A stretch of DNA of 64,000 nt from Planctomycetaceae bacterium (GCA_947459185.1 CANHCU010000005.1:1-64000); one strand, 5' to 3'. Counted from the stretch's first letter, positions 1 to 8,997 are shown. Numbers and translations: made by a program. Notes: generated by a model not told the origin, from the sequence alone.

Positions 1-529
1 CCGCACCATTGAGACCGGGCTTTCCATCCTTGCCAGCCGCGCCGTCCTTGCCCGCCGCACCGTTGAGGCCGGGCTTGCCATCCTTGCCCGCCGCGCCATC
101 CTTGCCCGGCGCACCGGGAAGACCGCGCTCACCAGCCGGACCACGCTCGCCCTTCGCACCAGCCGCACCGTTAAGACCGGGCTTCCCATCCTTGCCAGCG
201 GCGCCGTCGCGGCCGGGAGCACCATCCTTGCCCGCCGGACCAGCCGGGCCACGCTCGCCAGCAGCGCCCTTCGACCCCGCTGCGGCAGCACTGCCCGCCG
301 CGCCGCCACCAAAGCCCACCGCCTCAGCAAGGTTTGCGATCAGGCCAGGAGACGCATGGTGCAGCCGGCCAATTTCGAACCACTTCTTGTGATCGTGATC
401 CCAGATCCAGAGCAGTCCGTGGGCCTCTTCGTACCACGCATCGCCCGCCTCGCCGTGCGCCGGCAGGCTTTCGACGTTGTCAACGATGCCCAGGATTCTG
501 CTGATCGGGGGGATGCCACGGCGTGCCAC
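1..529 (-). CDS. Collagen-like repeat protein, 3' end cut off by the window edge
   Basis: Reading the minus strand from a GTG at 529 gives an open frame to the window edge (about 176 codons seen). A GGAGG lies 7 bases upstream of the GTG, which decides the start. Residues about 20-55 contain SLPAHGEAGDAWYEE, then LLWIWDHDHKKWFEIG; this resembles the short LP-G-GDAY / LWVWD-W module often placed before collagen repeats in phage tail-fibre proteins and their bacterial relatives. After a Gly/Ala linker comes an uninterrupted Gly-X-Y tract (GKDGKPGLNGAAGKDGAAG and variants) in which GKDGKPGLNGA recurs as near-exact units. No signal peptide is obvious. It follows the prolyl oligopeptidase gene on the same strand after a 284-base gap. 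The function is unknown; a fibrous surface or tail-like structural role is inferred from the repeat only. Confidence 0.75.
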   Translation of the reverse strand, partial: MARRGIPPISRILGIVDNVESLPAHGEAGDAWYEEAHGLLWIWDHDHKKWFEIGRLHHASPGLIANLAEAVGFGGGAAGSAAAAGSKGAAGERGPAGPAGKDGAPGRDGAAGKDGKPGLNGAAGAKGERGPAGERGLPGAPGKDGAAGKDGKPGLNGAAGKDGAAGKDGKPGLNGA

Positions 530-813
530 TGGAGAGCCTCCAAAAAGAACTGTGCGGTGAAGAACAATGGTGGGAATACGACCCCACACAACGCAAGCGG
601 CATAAATTACCCAGCCTGCGTAGACTGCAAGATCGCCAGATTATCGGCCGAATCATGGCAAATCAAGAGCCCCAGACATACGAATTGCGGGGATCTTCCC
701 CCCATTTCAAGCCCGCGGCCCGTGTGGCGATCACGGGCGATTCGATCACCGCGGAAGGACAGAGATCGGCGCCGCCGCTGGCCGTACTGCGCAGGCGGCC
801 GCGGCCCACCAAC
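530..813. other. Intergenic region between collagen-like gene and prolyl oligopeptidase
   Basis: About 284 bases with no convincing gene. The minus-strand promoter of the collagen-like gene should be here, but I cannot point to a clear -35/-10 pair, and there is no hairpin plus T-run after the upstream peptidase gene. A plus-strand frame starting at GTG 523 runs through this stretch with plausible-looking residues at first, but it continues antisense into the peptidase gene and has no ribosome binding site, so I do not call it. Confidence 0.4.
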
Positions 814-2937
814 TCACTGCAGTTCGCGGTCAAGAAACATGAAGCCGAGTGCTTCCATGAAGGCACGCTGCCGGTTGTCGGCCGCGCCGCCGTGGCCGCC
901 CTCGATGTTCTCGTAATAGATCACCTGCTTGCCCAGTTCCTCGAGACGCGCCGTCATCTTGCGGGCATGCCCCGGGTGCACGCGGTCATCCCGCGTGGAG
1001 GTGGTGATCAGGATCGGCGGATACTCCTGCTCACGGTTCAGGTTGTGATACGGCGAAAAGCCACGGATGAATTCCCACTCCTCGGGATTGTCGGGGTTGC
1101 CATATTCGCCCATCCAGCTCGCACCGGCCAGTAGTCGGTGAAACCGTCGCATGTCGAGCAGCGGCACCTGGCAGACGATGCCACCAAAGAGATCGGGCCG
1201 CATCGTCAGCATGTTGCCCATCAGCAGTCCGCCGTTGCTTCCCCCCTTGATTCCCAGGTGCTTTGGAGACGTGACCTTCCGGGCGATCAGGTCTTCGGCC
1301 ACCGCGATGAAGTCTTCGTAGGCCCGTGGACGCTTCGCCTTGAGGGCCGCCTGATGCCACTCCGGGCCGAACTCACCGCCGCCCCGGATGTTCGCGATCA
1401 CGTAGACATGCTTTCGCTCGAGCCACGCGGTGCCGGCAATCGGCTCGTAGCCCGGCAGCAGCGGAATCTCGAAGCCGCCGTAGCCATAAAGCAGCGTCGG
1501 CGTGCTGCCATCGACAGGCAGGTTCTCTGGGCCGATCTGAAAATAGGGCACCCGCGTGCCATCTTTGGAGACCGCCTCATGCTGGCTGACCCGCAGCCCG
1601 GCGGCATCGAAAAACGCCGGCGACTGCTTGAGCCTTTCCGGCACTGGAGCCTGGGCTACGGCACCGATGGTTCCCAGCGACAGGGTCGATGGCTGAAGCG
1701 AACTGGCTGTGATCAGGAAAAACTCATCGGTTTCAAGATCATCGACGGGGATGCATGAGGCCGTGCCGTATTCGGGGAGGCCCTGCAGCGGCTGGCGTTG
1801 CCACGCGCCATCGCGAAAGCTGAGCGTGAACAGCCGGTTGCGGACGTTGTCGAGCGTGGTGACGATCAGATGGTTGCGTGTGGTGGCGAAGGAGATCAGC
1901 GACGTCCGGGGCGTGGGCTCGAAGAGCAGGTGGATCGTGCGATCACCAGCGAGAAAACCTTCCAGTTCGGCCGCCAGCAGACTGCCGGCCGGATAGGTCG
2001 TGCCAGCCACGGCCCACGGACTCCGCAGTTCGATGAGCAGCCATTCGCGATGCACCGCGGCCGACGCATCGTCCGGCTTGTCGATCTTCACAAGTCGCCC
2101 GTCTCTGCGAAGCAACATCTCGCTCGTGTAGAAGGTCTTCTGCCGCACGACGAAGTCGCGTTCAAAGCCGGGAGTGAGGTCGCGCCAGGCGGTCACGCTC
2201 ATGTCGTCAGGCTGGCCTTCGTAAACGAGCGGCGCAGCAGCCAAGGGCGTGCCGCGGGTCCACTCACGGATCGTCCGCGGGTAGCCGGAATCGGTGAGCG
2301 ACCCGGGGCCGAAATCGGTGGCCACAAACAGGCTGTCGGCACTCCGCCAGGCGACACGGCTCTTTGCCTCGGGCAGCGTAAAACCGCCCTCCACGAAGGC
2401 CTTCTTTTCCAGGTCGAACTCCCGCACCACGTCGGCATCGGCACCGCCACGGGAGAGCGAAACGAGGCAGAGCCGATCCGCCGGTTCCAGCACCGATGCA
2501 CCGTGCCAGACCCAGTTTTCTCCCTCCTGCGCCGAGAGTGCATCGAGGTCGAGCACGGTCTCCCAGGTAGGTTCCGGCTTTCGGTATTCGTCAAGCGTCG
2601 TCCGCCGCCAGAGCCCCTTGGGGTGTGCGGCATCCCGCCAGACGTTGTAGAAGCGGTCGCCGATCTTCGTGACCATCGGAATCCGCTCCTTCGAGTCGAG
2701 GATACCGCGGATTCGAGTCTCGAGCGCCTTGAACGGGTCCGAACCGGCGAGTTGCGTTAAGCACGCGGCATTCCGTTCGCGAACCCATGCGAGCGGCTTC
2801 TCGCCGGTGACTTCCTCCAGCCAGACATGGAGGTCGGTGGGCTCGTTCGCCAAGGCTGATTCCGACATGGCCACAAGAATGCTCCACAAAAAGAGGAACC
2901 CGAGAACGCGAAGAGATCGGTGTGGCCAGACCCTCAC
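814..2937 (-). CDS. Prolyl oligopeptidase family serine protease (S9A), exported
   Basis: A 707-residue protein with the two-domain layout of prolyl oligopeptidase: an N-terminal beta-propeller region (about 35-450) and a C-terminal alpha/beta-hydrolase domain (about 460-707). The catalytic triad is visible: Ser567 in GGSNGG, Asp651 in TRDDRVHP and His682 in EGGHGG. This family cleaves short peptides after proline. Residues 1-31 form a basic start, a hydrophobic stretch (VLGFLFLWSILVAM) and an Ala-rich end, so it is probably exported through Sec to the periplasm. The start is GTG at 2937; its first bases form a GTGA overlap with the proA stop, so the two genes are very likely co-transcribed and translationally coupled. 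Family assignment is firm; natural substrates are unknown. Confidence 0.93.
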   Translation of the reverse strand: MRVWPHRSLRVLGFLFLWSILVAMSESALANEPTDLHVWLEEVTGEKPLAWVRERNAACLTQLAGSDPFKALETRIRGILDSKERIPMVTKIGDRFYNVWRDAAHPKGLWRRTTLDEYRKPEPTWETVLDLDALSAQEGENWVWHGASVLEPADRLCLVSLSRGGADADVVREFDLEKKAFVEGGFTLPEAKSRVAWRSADSLFVATDFGPGSLTDSGYPRTIREWTRGTPLAAAPLVYEGQPDDMSVTAWRDLTPGFERDFVVRQKTFYTSEMLLRRDGRLVKIDKPDDASAAVHREWLLIELRSPWAVAGTTYPAGSLLAAELEGFLAGDRTIHLLFEPTPRTSLISFATTRNHLIVTTLDNVRNRLFTLSFRDGAWQRQPLQGLPEYGTASCIPVDDLETDEFFLITASSLQPSTLSLGTIGAVAQAPVPERLKQSPAFFDAAGLRVSQHEAVSKDGTRVPYFQIGPENLPVDGSTPTLLYGYGGFEIPLLPGYEPIAGTAWLERKHVYVIANIRGGGEFGPEWHQAALKAKRPRAYEDFIAVAEDLIARKVTSPKHLGIKGGSNGGLLMGNMLTMRPDLFGGIVCQVPLLDMRRFHRLLAGASWMGEYGNPDNPEEWEFIRGFSPYHNLNREQEYPPILITTSTRDDRVHPGHARKMTARLEELGKQVIYYENIEGGHGGAADNRQRAFMEALGFMFLDRELQ

Positions 2938-4229
2938 GACCGCACCTGCCCACTCCCGACCACGACATATTTATAGGTCGTGAGTTCCCGCGTGCCGCAT
3001 GGGCCGCGGGCGTGGAGCTTATCGGTGGAGATGCCGATCTCGGCCCCCAGTCCCATCTCGCCGCCGTCGTTGAACCGCGTGCTCGCGTTGATCATCACCA
3101 CTGCGGTGTCCACACGGGCCGCAAACCGGTCGATCGCTGCCTGATCGGCCGACACAATCGCATCGGTGTGACGGGAGCCGTAGTGATTGATGTGGTCGAT
3201 CGCCGCGTCAACCGAATCGACGACTGCCACCGAGATCTTGGGGCCGAGATATTCCGTCGCAAAATCGGTGGCGGAGGCCGGGCCCGCCGCAGGCACGAGA
3301 CCACGGGTGGCGGCGTCGCCCACGATCTCAACGCTGTGCTCGCCCAACGCGGCTGCGATGTCGGGAAGGAACCGGTCCGCCACGTCGCGGTGCACCAGCA
3401 GCGACTCCGCCGCGTTGCAGACGCCCATCCGCTGGCACTTCGCGTTGACGGTGATGGCCTTCGCCATCGCCAGGTCGGCCGCCCGATCGACGTAGACGTG
3501 GCAGTTGCCCGTGAAGTGTTTGAGCACCGGCATCCGCGCCTCGGAGCAGACCCTGCGGATCAGCGTCTCGCCGCCGCGGGGAATCACGATGTCGATGAGG
3601 TCGTCCATCGTGAGAAACGCGCCGACCGCCTCCCGATCGGCAGTGTCAACCAACTGCACGCAGTCCGCCGGCAGGCCGGCGGCGACGATCCCCCTTCGCA
3701 TGCTCTCCACGATCCGACCGCTGGAATGGGCTGCCTCCTTGCCGCCGCGGAGGATGATGGCGTTGCCGGCCGCGAGGGCCACTGCCGCCGCATCGGCGGT
3801 GACATTGGGCCGCGACTCGTAGATGAAGAAGACCACGCCGAGCGGCACCCGGATCTTGCGGACCACCAGCCCGCTGGGCTGCCTCGATTCCTCGATCACT
3901 TCGCCGACCGGATCGGGGAGCTTGGCCACCGCCTCGACGCCTGCGGCGATGCCTTCCACCCGCTTGGCATCGAGCGTGAGCCGGTCGATGGCCGCGGCCG
4001 TGAGGCCGAAGCCGGGGGCGGCAGCGAGGTCGAGCCGGTTGGCGGCGAGGATGTCGGCGACGTCGGCCCGGATCGCGGCGGCGGCGGCCCGCAGGCAGGC
4101 CGCCTTCGCGTCACCGGGCACACCGGCCAAGTCGATGGCGGCCCGCCGGGCCCGCTCGGCGATCGAGCGGCAGTGCGCCTGCAGGGCGGTCGCGGGAGGG
4201 GTGGCGACGATCGTGGAAGCCGTGGACAT
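2934..4229 (-). CDS. proA: Gamma-glutamyl phosphate reductase
   Basis: A 431-residue protein matching ProA, which reduces gamma-glutamyl phosphate to glutamate semialdehyde with NADPH in proline biosynthesis. It has the aldehyde-dehydrogenase-like fold: the YESRPNVTADAAA segment near 138-150, the cofactor-loop region LRGGKEAAHSS near 160-170, and the catalytic Cys271 in RMGVCNAAE. The frame stays open upstream to 5432, but that extension is antisense to the neighbouring isomerase gene and folP; the ATG at 4229, followed by STASTIVATPP and the normal family N-terminus, is the sensible start. Its stop overlaps the start of the prolyl oligopeptidase gene by four bases. No proB is present in the window. 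It is divergent from the isomerase gene at 4317. Confidence 0.95.
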   Translation of the reverse strand: MSTASTIVATPPATALQAHCRSIAERARRAAIDLAGVPGDAKAACLRAAAAAIRADVADILAANRLDLAAAPGFGLTAAAIDRLTLDAKRVEGIAAGVEAVAKLPDPVGEVIEESRQPSGLVVRKIRVPLGVVFFIYESRPNVTADAAAVALAAGNAIILRGGKEAAHSSGRIVESMRRGIVAAGLPADCVQLVDTADREAVGAFLTMDDLIDIVIPRGGETLIRRVCSEARMPVLKHFTGNCHVYVDRAADLAMAKAITVNAKCQRMGVCNAAESLLVHRDVADRFLPDIAAALGEHSVEIVGDAATRGLVPAAGPASATDFATEYLGPKISVAVVDSVDAAIDHINHYGSRHTDAIVSADQAAIDRFAARVDTAVVMINASTRFNDGGEMGLGAEIGISTDKLHARGPCGTRELTTYKYVVVGSGQVRS

Positions 4230-4316
4230 GGATCGTTTTCCGAGCGGAGTGCGTGTGGCCTTCGTTTGCATTATCTTACGGTGCCTTCCAGTTCTTGACA
4301 CGCAGGAGTTGCCCCG

Positions 4317-5150
4317 ATGCTCAGCACGAATCTCTCCCGTCGCTCGTTCCTCGCCGCAACCGCCGGCGTCGCCGCCCTCTCGCCGCTCGCCCGCCTGGCC
4401 AGTGCAGCCTCGGCCAACAACCTGAACCTGGGCGTGCAGATCTATTCGCTCCGCAACTACAAGGTGGACGAGGCGCTCCAGCACACCCGTGACCTGGGCT
4501 TCAAGTTCGTCGAGTTTTATCCCGGCATGTATCCGATCGCCTCCGATGCCGCCGCGATCGACACCATGAAAAAGAAGCTGGCAGACCTCGGCCTCACGAT
4601 CTCGGCCCATGGCGTGAATCGCTTCACCAAGGATGCCGTGGCCAACCGGAAGATGTTCGAATTCGCGAAGGCGGCCGGCATCCGCACCTTTGGCGCCGAT
4701 CCCGACCCCGATTCCTTCGCGAGCCTCGACGAACTCGTGAAGGAGTTCGATGTTCGCGTGGCGATCCACAACCACGGCCCCACGCATCGCTACAACAAGG
4801 CGATCGACGTTCTTAAGGCAGTGGAAAAATATGATCCCCGCATCGGTGCCTGCGCCGACCTCGGCCACTACCTGCGGTCGGGCGAGCAGCCCGTGGAGGT
4901 GATCCGGGTGCTCAAGGGCAGGCTGTACGGCGTCCACTTGAAGGACTTTGCCGAGATGCAGGACAAGACCAAGGGCGTGATTCTTGGCAAGGGACACATC
5001 AACGTGCCGGCCGTGATGGCCGCGCTCGTGGCGGCCAATTTCCCTGCCGACGGCGCTCTCTCGATCGAGTACGAGGAAAACCCGCAAAACCCGCTCGCCG
5101 ACATCAAGGCGTGCGAGCAGGCCGCCCGCGAAGCGATCGCGGGGCTGTAG
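4317..5150 (+). CDS. Sugar phosphate isomerase/epimerase family protein with Tat signal
   Basis: A 277-residue protein of the xylose-isomerase-like TIM barrel family (AP endonuclease 2 superfamily). The N-terminus has a twin-arginine signal (SRRSFLAATAG, Arg8-Arg9, then a hydrophobic Ala-rich stretch to about residue 30), so it should be exported folded. The barrel begins at LGVQIYSLRNYKVDEALQ. Candidate metal ligands typical of this fold are the Glu in FKFVEFYPG, His in VAIHNHGPTHR, Asp/His in CADLGHYLRSG and Glu in LSIEYEENPQ. A CAGGAG ribosome binding site precedes the ATG at 4317. The last 47 bases overlap the convergent folP gene. Exported members are abundant in planctomycetes and are thought to act in sugar breakdown; the substrate here cannot be read from sequence. 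Confidence 0.88.
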   Translation: MLSTNLSRRSFLAATAGVAALSPLARLASAASANNLNLGVQIYSLRNYKVDEALQHTRDLGFKFVEFYPGMYPIASDAAAIDTMKKKLADLGLTISAHGVNRFTKDAVANRKMFEFAKAAGIRTFGADPDPDSFASLDELVKEFDVRVAIHNHGPTHRYNKAIDVLKAVEKYDPRIGACADLGHYLRSGEQPVEVIRVLKGRLYGVHLKDFAEMQDKTKGVILGKGHINVPAVMAALVAANFPADGALSIEYEENPQNPLADIKACEQAAREAIAGL

Positions 5151-6057
5151 AACGCTTCTCATCCTCAGAGACCGCCGCGGTTGCGCAATACATCTCCAGC
5201 GCGGTGCGGACCAAGCCCACGGCGTGGACGCGGACGATCTGGATTCCCGCGGCTGCCAGCCCGCAGGCGCTGCCGGCGGTGCCGCCGTCGCGTTCCTCGA
5301 GGCTGGCAGGCCGGCCGAGGGCCTGCTCGAGCGACTTGCCAATGAAGCCCTTGCGGGAGTGGCCGACGAGGATCGGCACACCCAGGTCGAGAAACTCGCC
5401 CGCGCGGGCCATGAGTTCGAGGTTATGGGCATGGGTCTTGCCGAATCCGATGCCTGGATCGAGGCAGATGCGGTCGAGTGGAATGCCGGCGGCGAGGAGC
5501 GTGTCGCGACGCCGCATCAGGTAGGCGTGGATGTCGCCCACCACGTCGTCATAGCGGGGATCGACCTGCATCGTCTGCGGTGTGCCCTGCATGTGCATGG
5601 CACAGACGCCGGCACGCGACTCAACGGCGACGCGGAGCATGTCGGGATCGCCCTCCAGTCCGGTCACATCGTTGATGATCTCGGCCCCCAACTCGATGGC
5701 CCGGGCCGCGACCGCTGCCTTCGACGTGTCGATCGAGATCGGCACCCCCGCCTGCCTGGCAAGCCGCCCCACCACTTCGCCCACGCGGCGGAGTTCCTCG
5801 TCGGGCGGCACCGCCACGGAATAGGGCCTCGTGCTCTCGCCGCCGACGTCGAGCATGTCCGCGCCTTCGGCGACGAGCGTAAGACCGTGAGCCACGGCCG
5901 CCTCGACCCCCGCATGACGGCCGCCATCAGAAAAACTGTCGGGCGTCGCGTTGACGATCCCCATCACGAGCGGCCGCCGGATAGCGCGACCATCACCCGG
6001 GAGAGCCAGCCGTGTGGTCCGCAGCTGCCAGTGTTCGGGGCGGTGATCGATGCTCAT
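5104..6057 (-). CDS. folP: Dihydropteroate synthase
   Basis: A 317-residue protein matching DHPS, which condenses p-aminobenzoate with the pterin pyrophosphate in folate synthesis. Visible signatures are VMGIVNATPDSFSDGG (about 31-46), the DVGGESTRPYS loop (about 70-80), ISIDTSK, INDVTG, CLDPGIGFGKT and the VGHSRKGFIG pterin/sulfonamide-site loop. The C-terminus ends with the usual RVHAVG segment and then a short tail. It is convergent with the Tat isomerase gene, overlapping its 3' end by 47 bases, and divergent from the ThuA-DUF1080 gene at 6184. Length is slightly above the usual 270-290 because of an N-terminal extension and the C-terminal tail. Confidence 0.95.
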   Translation of the reverse strand: MSIDHRPEHWQLRTTRLALPGDGRAIRRPLVMGIVNATPDSFSDGGRHAGVEAAVAHGLTLVAEGADMLDVGGESTRPYSVAVPPDEELRRVGEVVGRLARQAGVPISIDTSKAAVAARAIELGAEIINDVTGLEGDPDMLRVAVESRAGVCAMHMQGTPQTMQVDPRYDDVVGDIHAYLMRRRDTLLAAGIPLDRICLDPGIGFGKTHAHNLELMARAGEFLDLGVPILVGHSRKGFIGKSLEQALGRPASLEERDGGTAGSACGLAAAGIQIVRVHAVGLVRTALEMYCATAAVSEDEKRSTAPRSLRGRPARTP

Positions 6058-6090
6058 GAGGGGATTGTAAAGAACCGCCGGGTGGTCCGC

Positions 6091-6123
6091 TTGACACCGT
6101 TCCCCCCGAGGTTGAGCATAGCT
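6091..6123 (+). promoter_or_regulatory. Possible promoter in folP / ThuA-DUF1080 divergent region
   Basis: A perfect TTGACA (6091-6096) is followed by GC-rich sequence and a weak GCATAG-like -10 candidate about 19 bases later, upstream of the gene starting at 6184. The -10 match is poor and the spacing is not ideal, so this is a weak suggestion. Confidence 0.25.
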
Positions 6124-6183
6124 CTCTGAAACGTCGTCCCATCTGTCCTTTTCCAGACCGTTTTTTCAGAAGGAACCCCAATC

Positions 6184-7644
6184 GTGACCGGTTCTGCCAT
6201 CGTGTGTCGCTGGGTGATCGGTCTTTCCTGCCTGTGGGCTGGCGTTTCGGCCGTCATTGGGCGGGCCGCCGAGGCGGGCAAGCCGCTCGAGGTGCTCTAC
6301 ATCACCGGGGGCTGCTGCCACGACTACGACGGACAGAAGAAGGTGATCACGCAGGGGATGGCGTCGAGGGCCCGGATCAACTGCACTGTGGTCCACGAGG
6401 GCGGCACGACCACCGATCACAAGGTCTCCATCTATTCGAAGCCCGACTGGTCGAAGGGCTACGACGTGGTCTTCCACAACGAGTGCTTCGCCGGCGTCAA
6501 GGACCCGGAGTTCCTCAAGCAGATCGTGGCCGAGCATGAGAAGGGCACCCCCGCCGTGCTGATGCACTGCGCCATGCACTGCTACCGGGCCGGCAACGAC
6601 GACTGGTTCAAGTTCGTCGGCATCACGTCGCCCGGCCACGGAGCCCACTATGAATACACCGCCAACCTGATCGCCGAGCACCCGATCCTCACCGGGCTTC
6701 CAAAGGCATGGAACGTTCCGAAGGAGGAGTTGTATTACTGCGACAAGGTCTGGGACACCGCCAAGCCGCTGGCCGAGGCGATGAGCCGCGAGCGGAAAGC
6801 CAACCAGACGGTCATCTGGACCAATCAATACGGCAAGGCCCGCGTCTTCGGCACGACGATCGGCCACTACACCCACACTGTCGAAACACCGGAGTTCCTC
6901 GACCTCGTGACCCGCGGCACGCTCTGGGCCGCCGGCAAGCTTCAGGACGACGGCAAGCCGGTCGCCGAGTTGGCCGTGGCGCCGGGCGAAGCCGCCGCCG
7001 CCTCGGGCTGGGCGGCCTCGGTGAAGCTTCCGGAAGCGGAGCAGTCCAAAGCAGTCAAGCTCTTTAATGGTCGTGACACCGAGGGCTGGGAGGGGCACGT
7101 CGATCCCTACTGGTCGGTCGAGAACGGCGAGATCGTGGGCCGCAACACCGAGGCCAACGCGCCAAAGGTGAGCACCTACCTGCTCACGAAAAAGCCGTAT
7201 CGCAATTTTCGGCTCTTGCTCGAGAGCAAGCTCGTCACGAGCGAGATGCACTCGGGCGTCGCCATTTGGGGTAAGAAGTTCGACAAGGATGGCGAGGCGT
7301 CGAGCTACCAGGGCCATCTCGTGATGTTTCCGTCGGGCTACGGGCTCTACGACCTCTACCGCCGCAACGGCATCAGTGGCGACCAGAACGGCCGGGCGAA
7401 GGCCGCCGGCAAGCAGCACGACTGGAACCAGCTGGAGATCCTTGCCATCGGAAGCCGAATTCGCTTCGCGGTGAACGGCAAGGAAGTGCTCGACTGGACA
7501 GACCCCAAGCCGGAGCTCTGCGAGGCCGGGCCGATCGGCCTGCAGCTGCACTCCAACAAGGTGCCGCAGGAGGTGCGGTTCCGCGGGCTCGTGCTTGTCG
7601 AGGATCCGACCGACGTGCTCGTGACAGCCAGCCCGACGCCGTGA
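6184..7644 (+). CDS. Secreted ThuA domain plus DUF1080 (3-keto-disaccharide hydrolase-like) protein
   Basis: A 486-residue two-domain protein. After a signal peptide (about 1-30, with VIGLSCLWAGVSAVIG) comes a ThuA-like domain (about 35-255; glutamine-amidotransferase-like fold, with VLYITGGCCHDYDGQ, HNECFAG and TTIGHYTHTVETPEF). An Ala-rich linker leads to a DUF1080/PF06439 domain (about 289-475; KLFNGRDTEGWEG, YWSVENGEIVGRN, SGVAIWGKKFD, DWNQLEI, GLQLHSN), a concanavalin-like fold in which 3-keto-disaccharide hydrolase activity is known for some members. The combination suits extracellular or periplasmic carbohydrate breakdown. The start is GTG at 6184 preceded by AGAAGGAA. It is divergent from folP and stands alone. 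The enzymatic role of the ThuA half is not established. Confidence 0.9.
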   Translation: MTGSAIVCRWVIGLSCLWAGVSAVIGRAAEAGKPLEVLYITGGCCHDYDGQKKVITQGMASRARINCTVVHEGGTTTDHKVSIYSKPDWSKGYDVVFHNECFAGVKDPEFLKQIVAEHEKGTPAVLMHCAMHCYRAGNDDWFKFVGITSPGHGAHYEYTANLIAEHPILTGLPKAWNVPKEELYYCDKVWDTAKPLAEAMSRERKANQTVIWTNQYGKARVFGTTIGHYTHTVETPEFLDLVTRGTLWAAGKLQDDGKPVAELAVAPGEAAAASGWAASVKLPEAEQSKAVKLFNGRDTEGWEGHVDPYWSVENGEIVGRNTEANAPKVSTYLLTKKPYRNFRLLLESKLVTSEMHSGVAIWGKKFDKDGEASSYQGHLVMFPSGYGLYDLYRRNGISGDQNGRAKAAGKQHDWNQLEILAIGSRIRFAVNGKEVLDWTDPKPELCEAGPIGLQLHSNKVPQEVRFRGLVLVEDPTDVLVTASPTP

Positions 7645-7686
7645 CGACAAACGCTGTGCTCAATCCTTATTCAAGCCCGCTCCCCG

Positions 7687-7780
7687 TTCATCCAAGCCCG
7701 CAGCGCGAGCAAGGGAAATGCGGGTGATCGTGCAGGCATGCCACGCGGATTCCTCTCGCTCGCGCTTCGGGCTTGGATGG
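7687..7780. repeat. Paired family A palindromic repeats upstream of carA
   Basis: Two related ~37-base units in opposite orientation. The first (about 7689-7726) reads CATCCAAGCCCGCAGCGCGA and ends AAATGCGGGTG. The second (7743-7779) begins ACGCGGATTCCTCTCGCT and ends CGGGCTTGGATG. The same two units recur around 41981-42068 and three times at 52765-52899. They lie in a non-coding gap, can pair with each other to form a hairpin, and look like REP-type dispersed elements. Confidence 0.75.
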
Positions 7781-7851
7781 GAGTGGAGCATGGATGTGCT
7801 ATGCTACGGCCATAGATGGCAGGATCCCACCCTGTGGAGGAGAACTGAGGC

Positions 7852-8997
7852 GTGGCACGCGCGGCACTGGCACTCGAGGACGGCACGGTCTATTTCGGTG
7901 AGTCGTTTGGGGCCGCGGGCACCGTCTCCGGCGAGGTCTGTTTCAACACCTCGATGACGGGGTATCAGGAGATCCTCACCGACCCGAGCTACCGCGGGCA
8001 GATCCTCACGATGACCGCGCCGCAGATCGGCAACTACGGTGTCAACGAGGCCGACGTCGAGAGCGGCAAGTTGCAGATGGAGGGCTTCGTCGTCCGCGAG
8101 GCGAGCCGCATCGCGAGCAACTTCACCTCCACGGGCACGCTCGGCGACTATCTCGCAAAGGCGGGCGTCGTGGGGCTCGCGGGGATCGACACGCGGGCGC
8201 TCGTCCGGCGGCTGCGGATCCGCGGCGCGATGACGGGCGTCTTATCGAGCGAGGTGCTCGATCCGGCGAAGCTCGTCGAAATGGCGAAGTCGGCGCCGAC
8301 GCTCGTGGGCCGCGATCTTGTCCGCGAGGTGATGCCGCAGGCGGACAGCGAATGGACCGAAACGCTCGATGACTGGGCGAGGCCGCTGCCGCAGCCACTC
8401 GAAGGGGGCGTGTTCCCGCCGCCGCCAGCCGTCGCGAGCGGCGTGAAGCATGTCGTCGCGCTCGACTACGGCATGAAATGGAACATCGCGCGGCATTTGG
8501 CGAGCGCCGGCTGTCATGTGACCGTGCTGCCCGGCAAGGCGACGGCGGCCGAGGTGCTTGCCCACAAGCCCGACGGCGTGTTTCTCTCCAACGGACCCGG
8601 CGATCCGGAGGTGCTCGACTACTGCGTCAACACTGTTCGTGATCTGGTCGGCAAGGTGCCGATGTTTGGCATCTGCCTCGGCCACCAGCTCCTCGCACTC
8701 GCCTGCGGCGCGAAGACCTACAAGCTGAAGTTTGGCCATCGCGGCGCTAATCAACCGGTGATGGATCTCGAGACGGGGAAGGTGGAGATCACGTCGCAGA
8801 ACCATGGCTTCGCCGTGGACGAGGCGACGCTGCCGCCGGAGCTGGTCGTGACGCACCGCAATCTCAACGACGGCACGATCGAGGGCGTGCGGCATACGAC
8901 GGCCAACGCAGCGAGCGTGCAGTATCACCCCGAGGCAGCGGCCGGCCCGCACGATTCCGCCTACCTCTTCGGCCGCTTCCGCCAGATGATGGCGTGA
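7852..8997 (+). CDS. carA: Carbamoyl-phosphate synthase small (glutaminase) subunit
   Basis: A 381-residue protein matching CarA, which hydrolyses glutamine and passes ammonia to the large subunit for arginine and pyrimidine synthesis. The N-terminal small-subunit domain ([17 protein letters not shown], then [10 protein letters not shown]) is followed by a class I glutamine amidotransferase domain: [21 protein letters not shown], the nucleophile Cys275 in FGICLGHQ, and His359/Glu361 in QYHPEA. The GTG start at 7852 is preceded by GGAGGAGAACTGAGG, a strong ribosome binding site. No carB follows within the window, so the large subunit must be elsewhere. Family repeats sit just upstream. Confidence 0.96.
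   Translation: MARAALALEDGTVYFGESFGAAGTVSGEVCFNTSMTGYQEILTDPSYRGQILTMTAPQIGNYGVNEADVESGKLQMEGFVVREASRIASNFTSTGTLGDYLAKAGVVGLAGIDTRALVRRLRIRGAMTGVLSSEVLDPAKLVEMAKSAPTLVGRDLVREVMPQADSEWTETLDDWARPLPQPLEGGVFPPPPAVASGVKHVVALDYGMKWNIARHLASAGCHVTVLPGKATAAEVLAHKPDGVFLSNGPGDPEVLDYCVNTVRDLVGKVPMFGICLGHQLLALACGAKTYKLKFGHRGANQPVMDLETGKVEITSQNHGFAVDEATLPPELVVTHRNLNDGTIEGVRHTTANAASVQYHPEAAAGPHDSAYLFGRFRQMMA

Noticed and set aside
9-392. Plus-strand open frame with Pro/Ala/Ser repeats
   Set aside because: It is the antisense shadow of the Gly-X-Y tract of the minus-strand collagen-like gene. The minus frame has a ribosome binding site and a sensible N-terminal module; the plus frame does not.
523-1134. Plus-strand frame beginning with a plausible-looking N-terminus
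   Set aside because: Starts at GTG without a Shine-Dalgarno, and most of it is antisense to the prolyl oligopeptidase C-terminal domain, whose catalytic motifs are intact.
2934-5432. Possible 832-residue proA fusion with an N-terminal extension
   Set aside because: The extension to 5432 is antisense to the isomerase gene and to part of folP, has no domain signal, and is separated from the ProA N-terminus by sequence of different composition. ATG 4229 is the real start.
6166-7650. Minus-strand 494-residue frame
   Set aside because: It mirrors the whole ThuA-DUF1080 gene and shows no family motif. High GC gives long antisense frames throughout this window.
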